Assembly (NCBI RefSeq): GCF_003290085.1 | Contig: NZ_QMKJ01000002.1 | Coordinates: 1-64,000 of the forward strand | Reading direction: 5' to 3' | DNA from: Aliidiomarina sp. B3213 | Lineage (GTDB): Bacteria; Pseudomonadota; Gammaproteobacteria; Enterobacterales; Alteromonadaceae | DNA length: 64,000 nucleotides | In this document: positions 18,018-27,427 of the stretch, piece by piece | Layout: each line of letters opens with the position of its first letter | How positions within the stretch are numbered: the first letter of the stretch is position 1 | Notes under the pieces: generated by a model | Databases searched by the model: none | What the model saw: only the letters and a program-made list of their open reading frames with translations | Told to the model about the DNA's origin: nothing | Program-made: the position numbers and the translations under genes

Positions 18018-18293
18018 CTACTCCTGCTCCGAAGCTTTCCTTTTTTCCAAGAACTTAACGCCCTTTTCGACAGCTTCCTGTACCTGCATATCCATTTCCA
18101 TGCGCTTAGCAGCTGAAAGAAAAAATGCCATATCCACTTCATAACGAATATATCTTGGCGGCAACTGGTTCAATACCAAACAAATTAGGTCAGCCAAAAA
18201 CTCATCGTCATACTTTTCATGCAAACCTTGTGCTTGCAGTTGATCAACCACAAGGCTCTCATAATAATTGTGAATATCGTCATTAATCTTCAT
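18018..18293 (-). CDS. ComFB family protein
   Basis: The 91-residue protein resembles the late-competence ComFB family: it is small, helical and acidic, with the core YDDEFLADLICLVLNQLPPRYIRYEVDMAFF (about 26-57). ComFB homologues in cyanobacteria bind cyclic di-nucleotides; whether this one does is unknown. It starts two bases after the KAS III stop codon, so the two are co-transcribed. Its 3' end faces the ffs gene. Confidence 0.8.
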   Translation of the reverse strand: MKINDDIHNYYESLVVDQLQAQGLHEKYDDEFLADLICLVLNQLPPRYIRYEVDMAFFLSAAKRMEMDMQVQEAVEKGVKFLEKRKASEQE

Positions 18294-18295
18294 TA

Positions 18296-19381
18296 CTATT
18301 CCTCACGTTTTGCCCAAGCTGCCTTTGCCCCTTCGAACAACGGAACAATCAAGTCTAACGCTGTTTGTCCATTGTTTTCCAAAGATAGCTGATTATCTCG
18401 TAAAGGCGTAACGCGCTCGCCCCATTTAATCATTCCGGCACCGCATGTTAAGCCACCGCCAAATACGGCTGAAACAATCGTGTCACCAGGCTTTACCATG
18501 CCTGTTTCTAACGCTTCGCAAAAAGCGATCGGTAAAGTCGCAGAAGAGGTATTCCCGTACTTCTGAATGTTTACCATAGTTTTACCGTCAGGAACCTTAC
18601 ACATTTTGGCAAGGAAATCGATAAGGCGTTTATTGGCTTGATGAGGAATCAATGCGTCTACGTCGTCAATACTTTTACCGGTTTCTTGAAACACGGCTTC
18701 TACAGCTGCACTCATACCTTTAACGGCACGCTTAAATATTTCTTGGCCTTCGAAGTTAAACTCCATTACTCCGTCGAAGTCATAACGGTCGAAACTCATT
18801 CCGAAATCAAGTGACAACACATCACGAGCATCTGCGTCACAACTTACCTTAGATGCCAATAAGCCTACTTCTTTGTCTGTTTCCTGCAATACCATTGCGC
18901 CAGCACCATCGCCGAAAAGCACTGCACTCTCGCGCTTAGTCCAGTCTAAAATTCGAGTTAAACGCTCAGCGCCAATAATAAGAACGTTTTTATGCATGCC
19001 CATTCGAATAGTAGACGTAGCAAAGTGCATGGCATAGAGGAAGCTACTGCATGCAGCATTCAAGTCGAAAGCAGCCGCATTTTTTGCACCCAAGTCTTTT
19101 TGCACTTTGGAAGCTACGTTGGGAATAATTTCGTCTGCGGTGCAGGTTCCCACAATAATCAGGTCGATTGCTTCTGGCTCTAAATCTGCTGCCGCCAACG
19201 CATTTTTCGCGGCCACAGTAGCCAACGCAGAGGTTCCTACGGCACTTACTCGACGCTCTTCAATTCCCGTTCGACTACGAATCCACTCGTCGGAGGTATC
19301 TAAGAACGTTGCCAAATCGTCGTTGGTTAAAACCGCCGGCGGTACGCATTTTCCCCATCCTGTGATTTCAGCGTATTTCAT
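18296..19381 (-). CDS. 3-oxoacyl-ACP synthase III (KAS III) family protein
   Basis: The 361-residue thiolase-fold enzyme has the KAS III catalytic triad Cys111 (NAACSSF), His247 (PHQANKRLI) and Asn277 (KYGNTSSATLP). It is about 40 residues longer than FabH (317 in E. coli), owing to a C-terminal tail (VTPLRDNQLSLEN...AKREE). It is not in a fab cluster; its only partner is the ComFB gene. It could be a second FabH for priming fatty acid synthesis or a specialised acyl-condensing enzyme. A 16-base perfect inverted repeat lies just upstream. Confidence 0.9.
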   Translation of the reverse strand: MKYAEITGWGKCVPPAVLTNDDLATFLDTSDEWIRSRTGIEERRVSAVGTSALATVAAKNALAAADLEPEAIDLIIVGTCTADEIIPNVASKVQKDLGAKNAAAFDLNAACSSFLYAMHFATSTIRMGMHKNVLIIGAERLTRILDWTKRESAVLFGDGAGAMVLQETDKEVGLLASKVSCDADARDVLSLDFGMSFDRYDFDGVMEFNFEGQEIFKRAVKGMSAAVEAVFQETGKSIDDVDALIPHQANKRLIDFLAKMCKVPDGKTMVNIQKYGNTSSATLPIAFCEALETGMVKPGDTIVSAVFGGGLTCGAGMIKWGERVTPLRDNQLSLENNGQTALDLIVPLFEGAKAAWAKREE

Positions 19382-19405
19382 GTTGTAGGTTCCCCTTTAC
19401 TACTT

Positions 19406-19421
19406 TCACGCAAACGCGTGA
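19406..19421. promoter_or_regulatory. Inverted repeat upstream of the KAS III gene (candidate operator)
   Basis: TCACGC-AAAC-GCGTGA is a perfect six-base inverted repeat with a four-base spacer, 24 bases before the KAS III start codon. It also lies 61 bases before the divergent lipoprotein gene. It could be an operator for either gene or a small 5' hairpin. I do not recognise a specific regulator consensus. Confidence 0.4.
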
Positions 19422-19482
19422 CTCAATAATTTTAATCGTATACCTTTATATCCATAACTCAAATTTAGAGAGGATATCGCTC

Positions 19483-20073
19483 GTGGTTCGTTGTCGTTGT
19501 TATTTTAAACTTACAATGATTATGCTTGGCTCGCTGCTTTTATTGTCGGGTTGTAAGAGTACCCCAGAGTCAGCGCTAAACCTTGAATTTGATGTCGAAC
19601 AACAGCGCTCGCTTCCGCCTGTTCAACTCAGTGTTGTCGACCATAGGCCTCAAAACCATGTGGTAAGACTACACCGAGGAAATCAACCTGCAGAGTTTGC
19701 CACGACTGAGCGTCCTTTGGCTAGTCTGATGAGTGCCGCGCTTCGCCAAGCCATAACCACTTCAAACGAGTCTATCCAAACCCTAACTGTCACCGTCGAC
19801 AAAGCGCTCTGTACAGTTGAGCAGTCACTAAGCAGCCATCGTGCTATTTGCGAGGTTGTAATTATTGCCGCAAGTGAAGACCCGCGTGGCGTACTTACGA
19901 AAACCTTCTCTCGTCGCAGAACCAGAGAAGGCAGTCTACAAGTCGATTTCAAAGATCTTGAAAACGACCTTTCTGCCCTATTTTCCAGTACACTCAACTC
20001 GTCTTTGCAAGACTCTGGAATGAGGCAATGGTTAAATAGCTATGAAAATTCAGAACTCGCTACTTCGAATTAA
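19483..20073 (+). CDS. YajG-family lipoprotein
   Basis: The 196-residue protein has a basic N-terminus, a hydrophobic stretch and a lipobox LLSG-C24, so it should be lipidated and probably outer-membrane anchored. The rest resembles YajG lipoproteins, and the neighbourhood agrees: in E. coli yajG lies beside ampG, as here. The start is GTG at 19483, supported by the purine run AGAGAGGA about eight bases upstream. A downstream ATG would cut into the signal peptide. It leads a four-gene plus-strand unit. Confidence 0.75.
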   Translation: MVRCRCYFKLTMIMLGSLLLLSGCKSTPESALNLEFDVEQQRSLPPVQLSVVDHRPQNHVVRLHRGNQPAEFATTERPLASLMSAALRQAITTSNESIQTLTVTVDKALCTVEQSLSSHRAICEVVIIAASEDPRGVLTKTFSRRRTREGSLQVDFKDLENDLSALFSSTLNSSLQDSGMRQWLNSYENSELATSN

Positions 20074-20117
20074 AACGATTAGATAAATTATAAACACAGC
20101 ATTAACAGGACAATTTC

Positions 20118-20717
20118 ATGTTTCGTACGTTTATTAGCGTTTTACTGCTCGCACTTTCGTTTACAGCGTCTTCCCAACAATCGGGTGAAGAAATACAGCC
20201 GAACAACCTATTCCCTCGTGTGAAATTTGTCACAAGCCATGGCGAGCTCGTTGTGGAACTTAATCGTATGCGCGCTCCCATTGCCGCCAATAACTTTCTC
20301 GGCTATGTAGCCGACGGTAGCTATAACAATACCCTCTTTCATCGTGTGGTGGTCGACTTTGTAGTACAAGGCGGAGGATTTGACACCGAATGGAATGAAC
20401 TTCCAACGCGAGACCCTATATTCAATGAATCAGGAAACGGTCTCACTAATCGCTACGGCACCATTGCTATGGCAAGACAAAGTGACCCACATAGCGCCAC
20501 AAGGCAATTCTATTTTAACGTCAGCGACAACGACACACTAAATCCAAGCACACGCAGATGGGGATACACAGTGTTCGGGGAAGTCGTTTCAAATATGCCG
20601 TTATTAGACGAATTAGCAGCGGTACCTGTTGGTGTTCACGAAGCTTATGGTTATGAAAATGTTCCCATTCAGCCTCTGATACTCGAGCGTGTTGAAATTA
20701 TTCCGGCTGAGTTTTAA
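20118..20717 (+). CDS. Periplasmic peptidyl-prolyl cis-trans isomerase, cyclophilin type
   Basis: The 199-residue protein has a signal peptide (MFRTFISVLLLALSFTASSQQ) and a cyclophilin domain: VKFVTSHGELVVELNRMRAPIAANNFLGYV, then TLFHRVVVDFVVQGGGF (about 74-90) and ATRQFYFNVSDND. The catalytic Arg of the FHR motif is present. It catalyses proline isomerisation during folding of exported proteins. The ampG start codon follows the stop codon by three bases. Confidence 0.92.
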   Translation: MFRTFISVLLLALSFTASSQQSGEEIQPNNLFPRVKFVTSHGELVVELNRMRAPIAANNFLGYVADGSYNNTLFHRVVVDFVVQGGGFDTEWNELPTRDPIFNESGNGLTNRYGTIAMARQSDPHSATRQFYFNVSDNDTLNPSTRRWGYTVFGEVVSNMPLLDELAAVPVGVHEAYGYENVPIQPLILERVEIIPAEF

Positions 20718-20720
20718 TTG

Positions 20721-22334
20721 ATGCAAGTTCCACCGCTGTCCAAGTTTGGCGAAGTCTTGAAGTTTTACTTCCAACGCCGATTACTCGTTATATTCGTTTT
20801 CGGCATCGCCAGTGGCTACCCATGGGTTCTTATTGGCTCGGCAATGTCTGCCTGGCTCAACGAGTCAGGTATATCTCGATCAGCTATCGGGTATTTTGGC
20901 GTCGTATTTGCCATGTACTCCATCAACTTTTTGTGGTCGCCCCTAGTTGATCGCATAAAAATACCTGTACTCAGCAATGCGCTTGGACACCGCAGAGGCT
21001 GGATTCTATTTTGCCAACTCGGTATAGCAGCAAGTTGTTTGTTACTGTCACAAGCAGACCTCGTCAATGGCAGCCTACACACTGCGGGTCTTATCGCTCT
21101 CTCTATAGCGCTTTTCTCTGCAACTCAAGACATTGCCATCGACGGCTATCGCATAGATTCTATTGCCGAAAACGAAGCAGAAGTTCAGTCTGCCGGCGCA
21201 GGAATGGCAACTTCCGGTTGGTGGACAGGCTATGCTGGATTAGGAGCCATTCCATTCTTCCTCAGTGACAGCGATGCATGGAATTGGTCATCCATATATG
21301 TTCTGCTAGCCGTCATTGTACTTGCAATAGCTTTACTGGGGTTATTCGCCAGAGAGCCAAAAACAGATCGGGCTATACAGCAACAAGAGGCCGAGCAGAA
21401 GTTTCGTCGAGACGTCGCCAGTCACCCAGGTGCTGCTGCAATTCTTCCCTTTGCAGCGATTACCATGATGACATTGTTAGGCTGGGCTATTTTAGGATTT
21501 GCGGGCCTCACAAGCGTAACGTATAAAACCTGGATAATTTGGGCTTTAGCTCAAACGGCTCTGTTTATACTTATCGTACGCACATTAATCGGGCTTCACA
21601 GAAACTCGCACGGTGTTCATGCCTCCCACCAAGTCCAACTCACTATTAAAACTAGCCATAAGATCATCGCCTGGCTTATTGTTACGCTTATCGAACCGCT
21701 GGCAGATTTTTTCAAACGCAACGGCACACGCTTCGCCTTATCTATTTTGCTATTCGTTCTGCTCTTTAAGCTCGGCGAGGCTTTCCTTGGACGCATGTCT
21801 ATTGTGTTCTATCAAGAGATAGGCTTCACCAACTCGCAAATTGGCACTTACTCCAAACTACTCAACTGGGGAGTAACAATCGCCTTCTCACTTATTGGTA
21901 GTTACATCACCATGCGCGCAGGTATTCTAAAGGGGCTATTTATCGGTGGAACAGCAATGGCCCTAAGTAACCTATTCTTTGCCGCAATTGCGCTCACCGG
22001 TCCTTCTGTTCCCATGCTCGTAGCTGCTGTGATCATTGACGGCTTCACTGCCGCATGGTCTACGGTGGCTTTTGTTGGCCTAATAAGTTTACTCGCCAAC
22101 AGAGCTTTTACAGCGTCCCAATATGCGCTTATGGCTTCAATCGCAACCATGGGAAGAACCGTAATTGGCAGCACTAGTGGCGCTTTAGTCGACTGGTTAG
22201 GAGGAAACTGGGCGCTATTTTTCTTACTCACTACGCTTATGGTTATTCCTGGTCTGTTGTTCTTGTATAGTATTCGCAAACCCATACAAGCTATCGAGCA
22301 AAAGCACCGTGCCAAATCCAATACAGGCGCTTAA
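20721..22334 (+). CDS. ampG: AmpG-family muropeptide MFS transporter
   Basis: Imports anhydromuropeptides from the periplasm for cell-wall recycling. The 537-residue polytopic protein has about 14 predicted transmembrane helices and the AmpG-type opening FGIASGYPWVLIGSAMSAWLNESGI, WSPLVDRIKIP.LGHRRGW and FSATQDIAIDGYRID (about 135-149). The actual ATG is at 20721; an upstream TTG directly after the ppi stop codon is a poorer start. Neighbouring YajG-like and PanE-like genes support one transcription unit. Confidence 0.92.
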   Translation: MQVPPLSKFGEVLKFYFQRRLLVIFVFGIASGYPWVLIGSAMSAWLNESGISRSAIGYFGVVFAMYSINFLWSPLVDRIKIPVLSNALGHRRGWILFCQLGIAASCLLLSQADLVNGSLHTAGLIALSIALFSATQDIAIDGYRIDSIAENEAEVQSAGAGMATSGWWTGYAGLGAIPFFLSDSDAWNWSSIYVLLAVIVLAIALLGLFAREPKTDRAIQQQEAEQKFRRDVASHPGAAAILPFAAITMMTLLGWAILGFAGLTSVTYKTWIIWALAQTALFILIVRTLIGLHRNSHGVHASHQVQLTIKTSHKIIAWLIVTLIEPLADFFKRNGTRFALSILLFVLLFKLGEAFLGRMSIVFYQEIGFTNSQIGTYSKLLNWGVTIAFSLIGSYITMRAGILKGLFIGGTAMALSNLFFAAIALTGPSVPMLVAAVIIDGFTAAWSTVAFVGLISLLANRAFTASQYALMASIATMGRTVIGSTSGALVDWLGGNWALFFLLTTLMVIPGLLFLYSIRKPIQAIEQKHRAKSNTGA

Positions 22335-22337
22335 AGC

Positions 22338-23234
22338 ATGAGTAGCTACGAGTGGAATATTGTCGGGCATGGTAACTTAGCTAGCATACTCGCTAGCCGC
22401 CTAGCCAAAGAGCAACAACACGTACGTTTCGTGCTTCGCTCTGTTGTTGCCAAGAAGTCGGTGCAATTATCTGTAAACGGGCATACCGACTTCAACGGGG
22501 AAATAGAAACCTATCAGCATGCTTCATCCCCTATAACGGCACGTCAAATTTGGGTTCTGCCTTTAAAAGCTTGGCAACTTTCTGAAGCTATACATGAGCA
22601 CCAGCAAAGCCTTCGCGATGCCGACGCCATTATATTTAGCCATAATGGACTTGGCGCCGGTGAAGAAGCGATAGCAACCCTAGGAGACATCCCACTTTAC
22701 GACTGGGTCACCACGCATGGTGCATTTCGACAAGAATCCTCAGTTAAACATTCAGGTTGTGGAGAAAGCTGGATTGGTCCGCGTAACGCCAACCAGCAAC
22801 AACCTGAGTTCGTAAGTACATTACAGCAGGCTCTCCCGCCTTTTCATTGGGATCCTAATATTCAAATGCGCCGCTGGCAGAAGCTCGCTATGAATTGTGC
22901 CATTAATCCGCTAGCAGCAGGAGAAAAGCTCTTGAACGGAGCGTTGTTGAACCCTAAGTACAAACCTATGATTGAAGGTGTTTGCTCCGAAATTGCACAA
23001 GTTATTGCCGTAGAGCTGCCACAGTCGGATTTGAATTCAGAAGCGTTAGTCGCTTCGGTCTATAAAACCATTGAACATACGCAAGAAAACGCTAATTCAA
23101 TGCTGCAAGACATCAACAATAATCGTGCAACCGAAATAGACTTCCTGAACGGTTATGTCATAAAAAAAGGGCAGGAACACAACATTCCTACCCCTTTCAA
23201 TCAAGAGCTATTTAACAGCATTAAAAGGCTTTAG
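22338..23234 (+). CDS. Ketopantoate reductase PanE/ApbA family protein
   Basis: The 298-residue protein has an N-terminal NADP-binding fold ([18 protein letters not shown], about 6-23) and a C-terminal helical domain with [14 protein letters not shown] (about 183-196), matching the 2-dehydropantoate 2-reductase family. The role would be NADPH-dependent reduction of ketopantoate in pantothenate synthesis, but the glycine-rich loop reads GHGNLA rather than the usual GxGxxG/A, so this is provisional. It starts three bases after ampG. Its stop codon overlaps that of ribB by four bases (TTAG). Confidence 0.82.
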   Translation: MSSYEWNIVGHGNLASILASRLAKEQQHVRFVLRSVVAKKSVQLSVNGHTDFNGEIETYQHASSPITARQIWVLPLKAWQLSEAIHEHQQSLRDADAIIFSHNGLGAGEEAIATLGDIPLYDWVTTHGAFRQESSVKHSGCGESWIGPRNANQQQPEFVSTLQQALPPFHWDPNIQMRRWQKLAMNCAINPLAAGEKLLNGALLNPKYKPMIEGVCSEIAQVIAVELPQSDLNSEALVASVYKTIEHTQENANSMLQDINNNRATEIDFLNGYVIKKGQEHNIPTPFNQELFNSIKRL

Positions 23235-24352
23235 TCTTTTTGATCCTCAATAAACTCAACGACTTCAAGGCCAAACCCTGAAAGCGCAGAGTACTTTTTC
23301 GGTGAACTCAACAACCGCATTTTACCTACGCCCACGTCCGACAGTATTTGCGAGCCAACACCCACATTCCGAGACTGGTTAGACTGCGTTGCAGTCGGCG
23401 TAGACTCACCCTTGTCTTCTAACTCAAAGTGATGCACTTGTGCAATCAAGTCTTGTGGTGATTGTTGGCGTCCTAACATGACAAAAACACCACCCTCTGC
23501 CGCAATTTTTCGCATAGCGCGGTAAACAGGCCAGCTTCTGCGCTCTGCTCGATCGGTCGCTAGCACATCGTTAAAGGTGTCTTGTAAATGCACTCTTACT
23601 AGCGCTGGTGTGTCCTTATTTACCTCACCAGAAACCAATGCGAAATGCACTTGACCGTCTACTGTATCTTGGAAAGTTATGCAGTCAAACTCACCGTAAG
23701 CCGTAGGTAGTTTACAATGCCCTACACGCTCAACAGTGTGTTCTGTCACAGAACGGTACTCAATTAAATCAGCTATCGTTCCAATCTTAATACCGTGTTG
23801 CTTCGCAAAAACTTCAAGGTCTGGACGGCGAGCCATAGTTCCGTCTTCATTAAGAATCTCAACGATTACAGACGCCGGTGTAAAGCCCGCTAACCGAGCC
23901 AAGTCACAGCCAGCTTCAGTATGACCCGCGCGATTCAGAACACCACCTTGGCGTGCCTTTAACGGGAAAATGTGACCTGGCATCACCAAGTCTGTCGGCT
24001 TTGCTTCTTTTGCTACCGCTGCTAATACCGTTTTTGCACGATCAGCCGCTGAAATACCGGTAGTTACACCCTCTGCAGCTTCAATTGAAACCGTAAAGTT
24101 AGTCGCATAAGGCGTATTGTTTTGGTCAACCATAAGTGGCAAGCGAAGTTGCTGGCAACGGTCTTCAGTAAGCGTGAGACAAATAAGTCCTCTACCGTAT
24201 TTCGCCATGAAGTTAATTGCATCAGGCGTAACACATTCTGCAGCCATGATAAGGTCGCCTTCGTTTTCGCGATCTTCATCGTCCATCAAAATCACCATTT
24301 TACCGGCTTTGATGTCTTCAATAATCTCTGCAGTGCTATTGAGGCTACTCAT
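23231..24352 (-). CDS. ribB: 3,4-dihydroxy-2-butanone-4-phosphate synthase with degenerate GTP cyclohydrolase II domain
   Basis: Makes the four-carbon precursor of riboflavin from ribulose 5-phosphate. The N-terminal RibB domain is intact ([10 protein letters not shown], 24-33; [12 protein letters not shown] near 140-150). The C-terminal half (from about 205) has the RibA fold ends ([10 protein letters not shown] and [17 protein letters not shown]) but not the zinc cysteines: the HSECLTGD and RCDCG motifs read HLQDTFND and RAERR here, and EGRGIGL is missing. The cyclohydrolase should therefore be inactive and a separate ribA is needed. It follows ribD by 15 bases. Confidence 0.92.
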   Translation of the reverse strand: MSSLNSTAEIIEDIKAGKMVILMDDEDRENEGDLIMAAECVTPDAINFMAKYGRGLICLTLTEDRCQQLRLPLMVDQNNTPYATNFTVSIEAAEGVTTGISAADRAKTVLAAVAKEAKPTDLVMPGHIFPLKARQGGVLNRAGHTEAGCDLARLAGFTPASVIVEILNEDGTMARRPDLEVFAKQHGIKIGTIADLIEYRSVTEHTVERVGHCKLPTAYGEFDCITFQDTVDGQVHFALVSGEVNKDTPALVRVHLQDTFNDVLATDRAERRSWPVYRAMRKIAAEGGVFVMLGRQQSPQDLIAQVHHFELEDKGESTPTATQSNQSRNVGVGSQILSDVGVGKMRLLSSPKKYSALSGFGLEVVEFIEDQKD

Positions 24353-24367
24353 ACTACGAAAGCTCCT

Positions 24368-25483
24368 TTACTGAGAATGCTCAGCAATTTGATAAATAAG
24401 TTTAATATCTTCGCCAATTTTATCCATGGAAGACAATTTCAATTCAACGATGTCGCGCATAACCGCAAAGTCTGGCAAATGAACTAAAGGCTTAGCCATA
24501 TTGCCCATGAGCTTAGGAGCAATGTAAACCAGTAACTCATCAACAAGGTCCTGTGTAACTAACGCGCCGGCAAGCTGGGCACCGCACTCGGCCCAAACCG
24601 AATGTATGCCTAGCTCGGCAATTTTACTGACTACTGCGGTTAAATCGGCCTTCTCATTTTGCTCAGGCACAACCCACTCGGTAACATGCTCAGGTAATTC
24701 TTGTTCACTTGCTTTGGTTCTTACTAAAAAGACAGGAACACCGTCTTGAAAGACCTGTAGCGCCGGAATTAAACGGCATTGTGTATCAATAATTACGCGA
24801 ACAGGCTGGCGTAAATTTTCTAGCGCCTTTAACTCCTCTGTTTCTGCTCTCACGTTGAGCTGTGGGTTATCAGCAAGAACAGTGTCCGCGCCTGTTAAGA
24901 TAGCACCAGCGCAAGCCCTGCCCTCATGTACATCCTGTCGCGCAGACTTGCCGGTAACCCACTTACTTTTACCATTCGAAAGCGCAGTTCGCCCATCTAG
25001 GCTCATAGCTAACTTCAGTTGTATTCTTGGCTTTTTTCGCTCACATAGTGAAAGAAAGCCTAGATTCAGTTGTCGCGCTTCTTCGTATTTCACGCCGACA
25101 TCTACTTCAATACCTGCTTCCCGAAGTTTATTAATGCCTCGTCCAGAAACTTGCTCAAAAGGGTCTTCCATAGCCACCACAACTCGAGCAACTTCAGCTT
25201 TAATTAACGCATCAGCACAAGGTCCGGTTTTTCCTTGATGACTACACGGCTCCAAGGTTACAAACACCGTTGCATTCTTTGCCTGATTTCCAGCCATAGC
25301 TAAAGCATGAACTTCCGCGTGAGCTTCTCCCGCTTTTTCATGCCAGCCCTCACCCACAATATTCCCGTCGCCATTTACAATGACGCAGCCTACATTGGGG
25401 TTAGGGTGAGTTGTAAATCGACCTTTGCGTGCAAGTTCAATCGCACGACTCATGTAGTAATCGTCGGTAGAGATATCAGTCAT
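24368..25483 (-). CDS. ribD: Bifunctional riboflavin biosynthesis deaminase/reductase RibD
   Basis: Performs the deaminase and reductase steps after GTP cyclohydrolase in riboflavin synthesis. The 371-residue protein has a cytidine-deaminase-type zinc site (His55-Ala-Glu57; [11 protein letters not shown] with Cys80 and Cys89) and a C-terminal reductase domain ([15 protein letters not shown] and [15 protein letters not shown]). The ATG at 25483 overlaps the nrdR 3' end by eight bases and begins the normal N-terminus; the longer frame only runs back inside nrdR. Confidence 0.95.
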   Translation of the reverse strand: MTDISTDDYYMSRAIELARKGRFTTHPNPNVGCVIVNGDGNIVGEGWHEKAGEAHAEVHALAMAGNQAKNATVFVTLEPCSHQGKTGPCADALIKAEVARVVVAMEDPFEQVSGRGINKLREAGIEVDVGVKYEEARQLNLGFLSLCERKKPRIQLKLAMSLDGRTALSNGKSKWVTGKSARQDVHEGRACAGAILTGADTVLADNPQLNVRAETEELKALENLRQPVRVIIDTQCRLIPALQVFQDGVPVFLVRTKASEQELPEHVTEWVVPEQNEKADLTAVVSKIAELGIHSVWAECGAQLAGALVTQDLVDELLVYIAPKLMGNMAKPLVHLPDFAVMRDIVELKLSSMDKIGEDIKLIYQIAEHSQ

Positions 25484-25925
25484 CGAGTCGCGCAATTTCT
25501 TCACCAAATTCGCGAATATCTTCAAAAGAACGGTACACGGAAGCGAAACGAATATAAGCCACCTTGTCGAGCTGCTTAAGGTTTTCAATCAGCAAGTTTC
25601 CAAGAAACTTACTCGTCACTTCACGTTCACCAGTTGCTCGTAGTTCAGACTTAACTCGATGAACAAGCTTTTCAACCGCTTCAACACTTACAGGGCGCTT
25701 CTCAAGTGCGCGCTGCAAACCAGCACGCAACTTGTCTTCATTAAAAGGCTCGCGAGCGCCGTTCGTTTTAATCACCCGAGGCATCACCAATTCTGCTGTT
25801 TCAAACGTGGTGAAACGTTCCCGGCAAGCATTGCACTCGCGGCGTCTGCGCACAGACATACCGTCTGCAACCAACCGCGAGTCGATAACCTTTGTTTCTT
25901 GGGTATTACAAAACGGACAATGCAA
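25476..25925 (-). CDS. nrdR: Transcriptional repressor NrdR
   Basis: ATP/dATP-sensing repressor of ribonucleotide reductase genes, 149 residues. It has an N-terminal zinc ribbon (Cys3, 6, 31, 34; spacing typical) with the basic RRRRE segment, and an ATP-cone domain from about residue 48 ([22 protein letters not shown]). The glyA-nrdR-ribD order is conserved in many Gammaproteobacteria. It overlaps ribD by eight bases. Confidence 0.97.
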   Translation of the reverse strand: MHCPFCNTQETKVIDSRLVADGMSVRRRRECNACRERFTTFETAELVMPRVIKTNGAREPFNEDKLRAGLQRALEKRPVSVEAVEKLVHRVKSELRATGEREVTSKFLGNLLIENLKQLDKVAYIRFASVYRSFEDIREFGEEIARLDD

Positions 25926-25944
25926 GTGAGCTCCTCAACTTGGT

Positions 25945-27204
25945 TTAATCTTTATATACAGGAAGTTTCTCGCCAAGCGCTTTCACCTCTTCACGAACAC
26001 GAGCTTCTACACTTTCGTCGCCTAAGTTGTCGAGTACGTCACAAATCCAGTTAGCAACCTGCTCTGCTTCTGCAACTTTGAATCCACGACGTGTAATCGC
26101 CGGTGTACCTAAACGAAGACCAGACGTTACAAAAGGAGAGCGCGGATCATTCGGTACAGAGTTTTTATTCACGGTAATATATGCACGGCCTAGAGCAGCG
26201 TCTGCGTCTTTGCCCGTAATGTCTTTATCGATGAGGTCGACCAAGAATAAGTGGTTTTCTGTACCGTTAGACACAATCTTGTAGCCACGCTCTTGCATCA
26301 CTTTAACCATCGCCTTGGCATTGTCTAACACTTGCTTTTGGTAAGCTTTAAACTCTGGCTGTAACGCTTCTTTAAACGCCACAGCTTTAGCAGCGATCAC
26401 GTGCATTAAAGGGCCACCTTGGTTGCCTGGGAACACTGCACTGTTAAGCTTCTTGTGTAAGTCTTCGTCGTCCTTACCTGAAAGAATCAGACCACTACGA
26501 GGACCAGCTAGAGTCTTGTGCGTTGTAGTCGTTACTACGTCAGCAAATGGTACTGGGTTAGGGTACAAGCCAGCAGCAACCAATCCTGCTACGTGCGCCA
26601 TATCCACTAAAAGGTAAGCACCTACTTCGTCGGCAATTTCACGGAACTTTGCCCAATCAACAACACCTGAGAACGCAGAAAAACCTGCAATAATCATTTT
26701 CGGCTTATGCTTTCGCGCCAGCTCAGCAACTTCTTCATAGTGAATATCACCAGTTTCTGGGTGTAAACCGTATTGCACAGCATTGTATGTTTTACCTGAG
26801 AAGTTTACGCCAGAGCCATGGGTAAGGTGTCCACCATGCGCCAAGCTCATGCCTAATACAGTGTCACCCGCATTTACAAGCGCCATAAAAGCTGCAGCGT
26901 TAGCCTGAGAGCCTGCGTGAGGCTGCACGTTTGCGTATTTTGCACCAAACAATTCTTTAGCACGTTCAATCGCTAGGTTCTCAGCGATATCTACATACTC
27001 GCAACCACCGTAATAACGTTTGCCCGGATAACCTTCCGCATATTTGTTGGTCAGTTCTGAACCTTGCGCTTCAAGTACGCGTGGGCTGGTGTAATTTTCC
27101 GAAGCAATTAGTTCGATATGATGCTGTTGGCGCTCGCGCTCAGCTTCCATCGCTTTCCACAATTCAGGATCAAAATCGGCAATTTTCATATCACGGCTTA
27201 ACAT
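25945..27204 (-). CDS. glyA: Serine hydroxymethyltransferase
   Basis: PLP enzyme converting serine and tetrahydrofolate to glycine and methylene-tetrahydrofolate. The 419-residue protein has the PLP lysine Lys230 in [16 protein letters not shown], the N-terminal [19 protein letters not shown] and [13 protein letters not shown]. The ATG at 27204 is preceded by GGGAG six bases upstream; a TTG 45 bases earlier is rejected. A TATAAT-like -10 (27261-27266, minus strand) lies upstream. nrdR follows by 19 bases. Confidence 0.97.
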   Translation of the reverse strand: MLSRDMKIADFDPELWKAMEAERERQQHHIELIASENYTSPRVLEAQGSELTNKYAEGYPGKRYYGGCEYVDIAENLAIERAKELFGAKYANVQPHAGSQANAAAFMALVNAGDTVLGMSLAHGGHLTHGSGVNFSGKTYNAVQYGLHPETGDIHYEEVAELARKHKPKMIIAGFSAFSGVVDWAKFREIADEVGAYLLVDMAHVAGLVAAGLYPNPVPFADVVTTTTHKTLAGPRSGLILSGKDDEDLHKKLNSAVFPGNQGGPLMHVIAAKAVAFKEALQPEFKAYQKQVLDNAKAMVKVMQERGYKIVSNGTENHLFLVDLIDKDITGKDADAALGRAYITVNKNSVPNDPRSPFVTSGLRLGTPAITRRGFKVAEAEQVANWICDVLDNLGDESVEARVREEVKALGEKLPVYKD

Positions 27205-27260
27205 GTCTACTCCCAGCAGGTTAAATGTCGCACACAAGTACAGACTCAAAAAGTGTACGC

Positions 27261-27266
27261 ATTATA
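27261..27266 (-). promoter_or_regulatory. Candidate -10 box of glyA
   Basis: The minus strand carries TATAAT with a G/C-containing discriminator (GCGTAC) about 57 bases before the glyA ATG. No good -35 hexamer lies 16-18 bases upstream, so the site may need an activator. Only the -10 is supported. Confidence 0.45.
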
Positions 27267-27427
27267 GCGACTCATGCCCTTTGGGGAAACCTATCAAGGT
27301 AATTTCAATCAAGGCTGACCAATCCCGTATAAGCACAGCAAAGAAATTTGTATTTTCACTCACTAAAGACCTTATATTATTGAGAATTAGACTAAACTGA
27401 AGTCATCTTATTTATGAGGATTAAATC

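Noticed and set aside
24353-24367. FMN riboswitch before ribB or ribD
   Set aside because: Only 15 bases separate ribD and ribB, and ribD overlaps nrdR; there is no room for the element.
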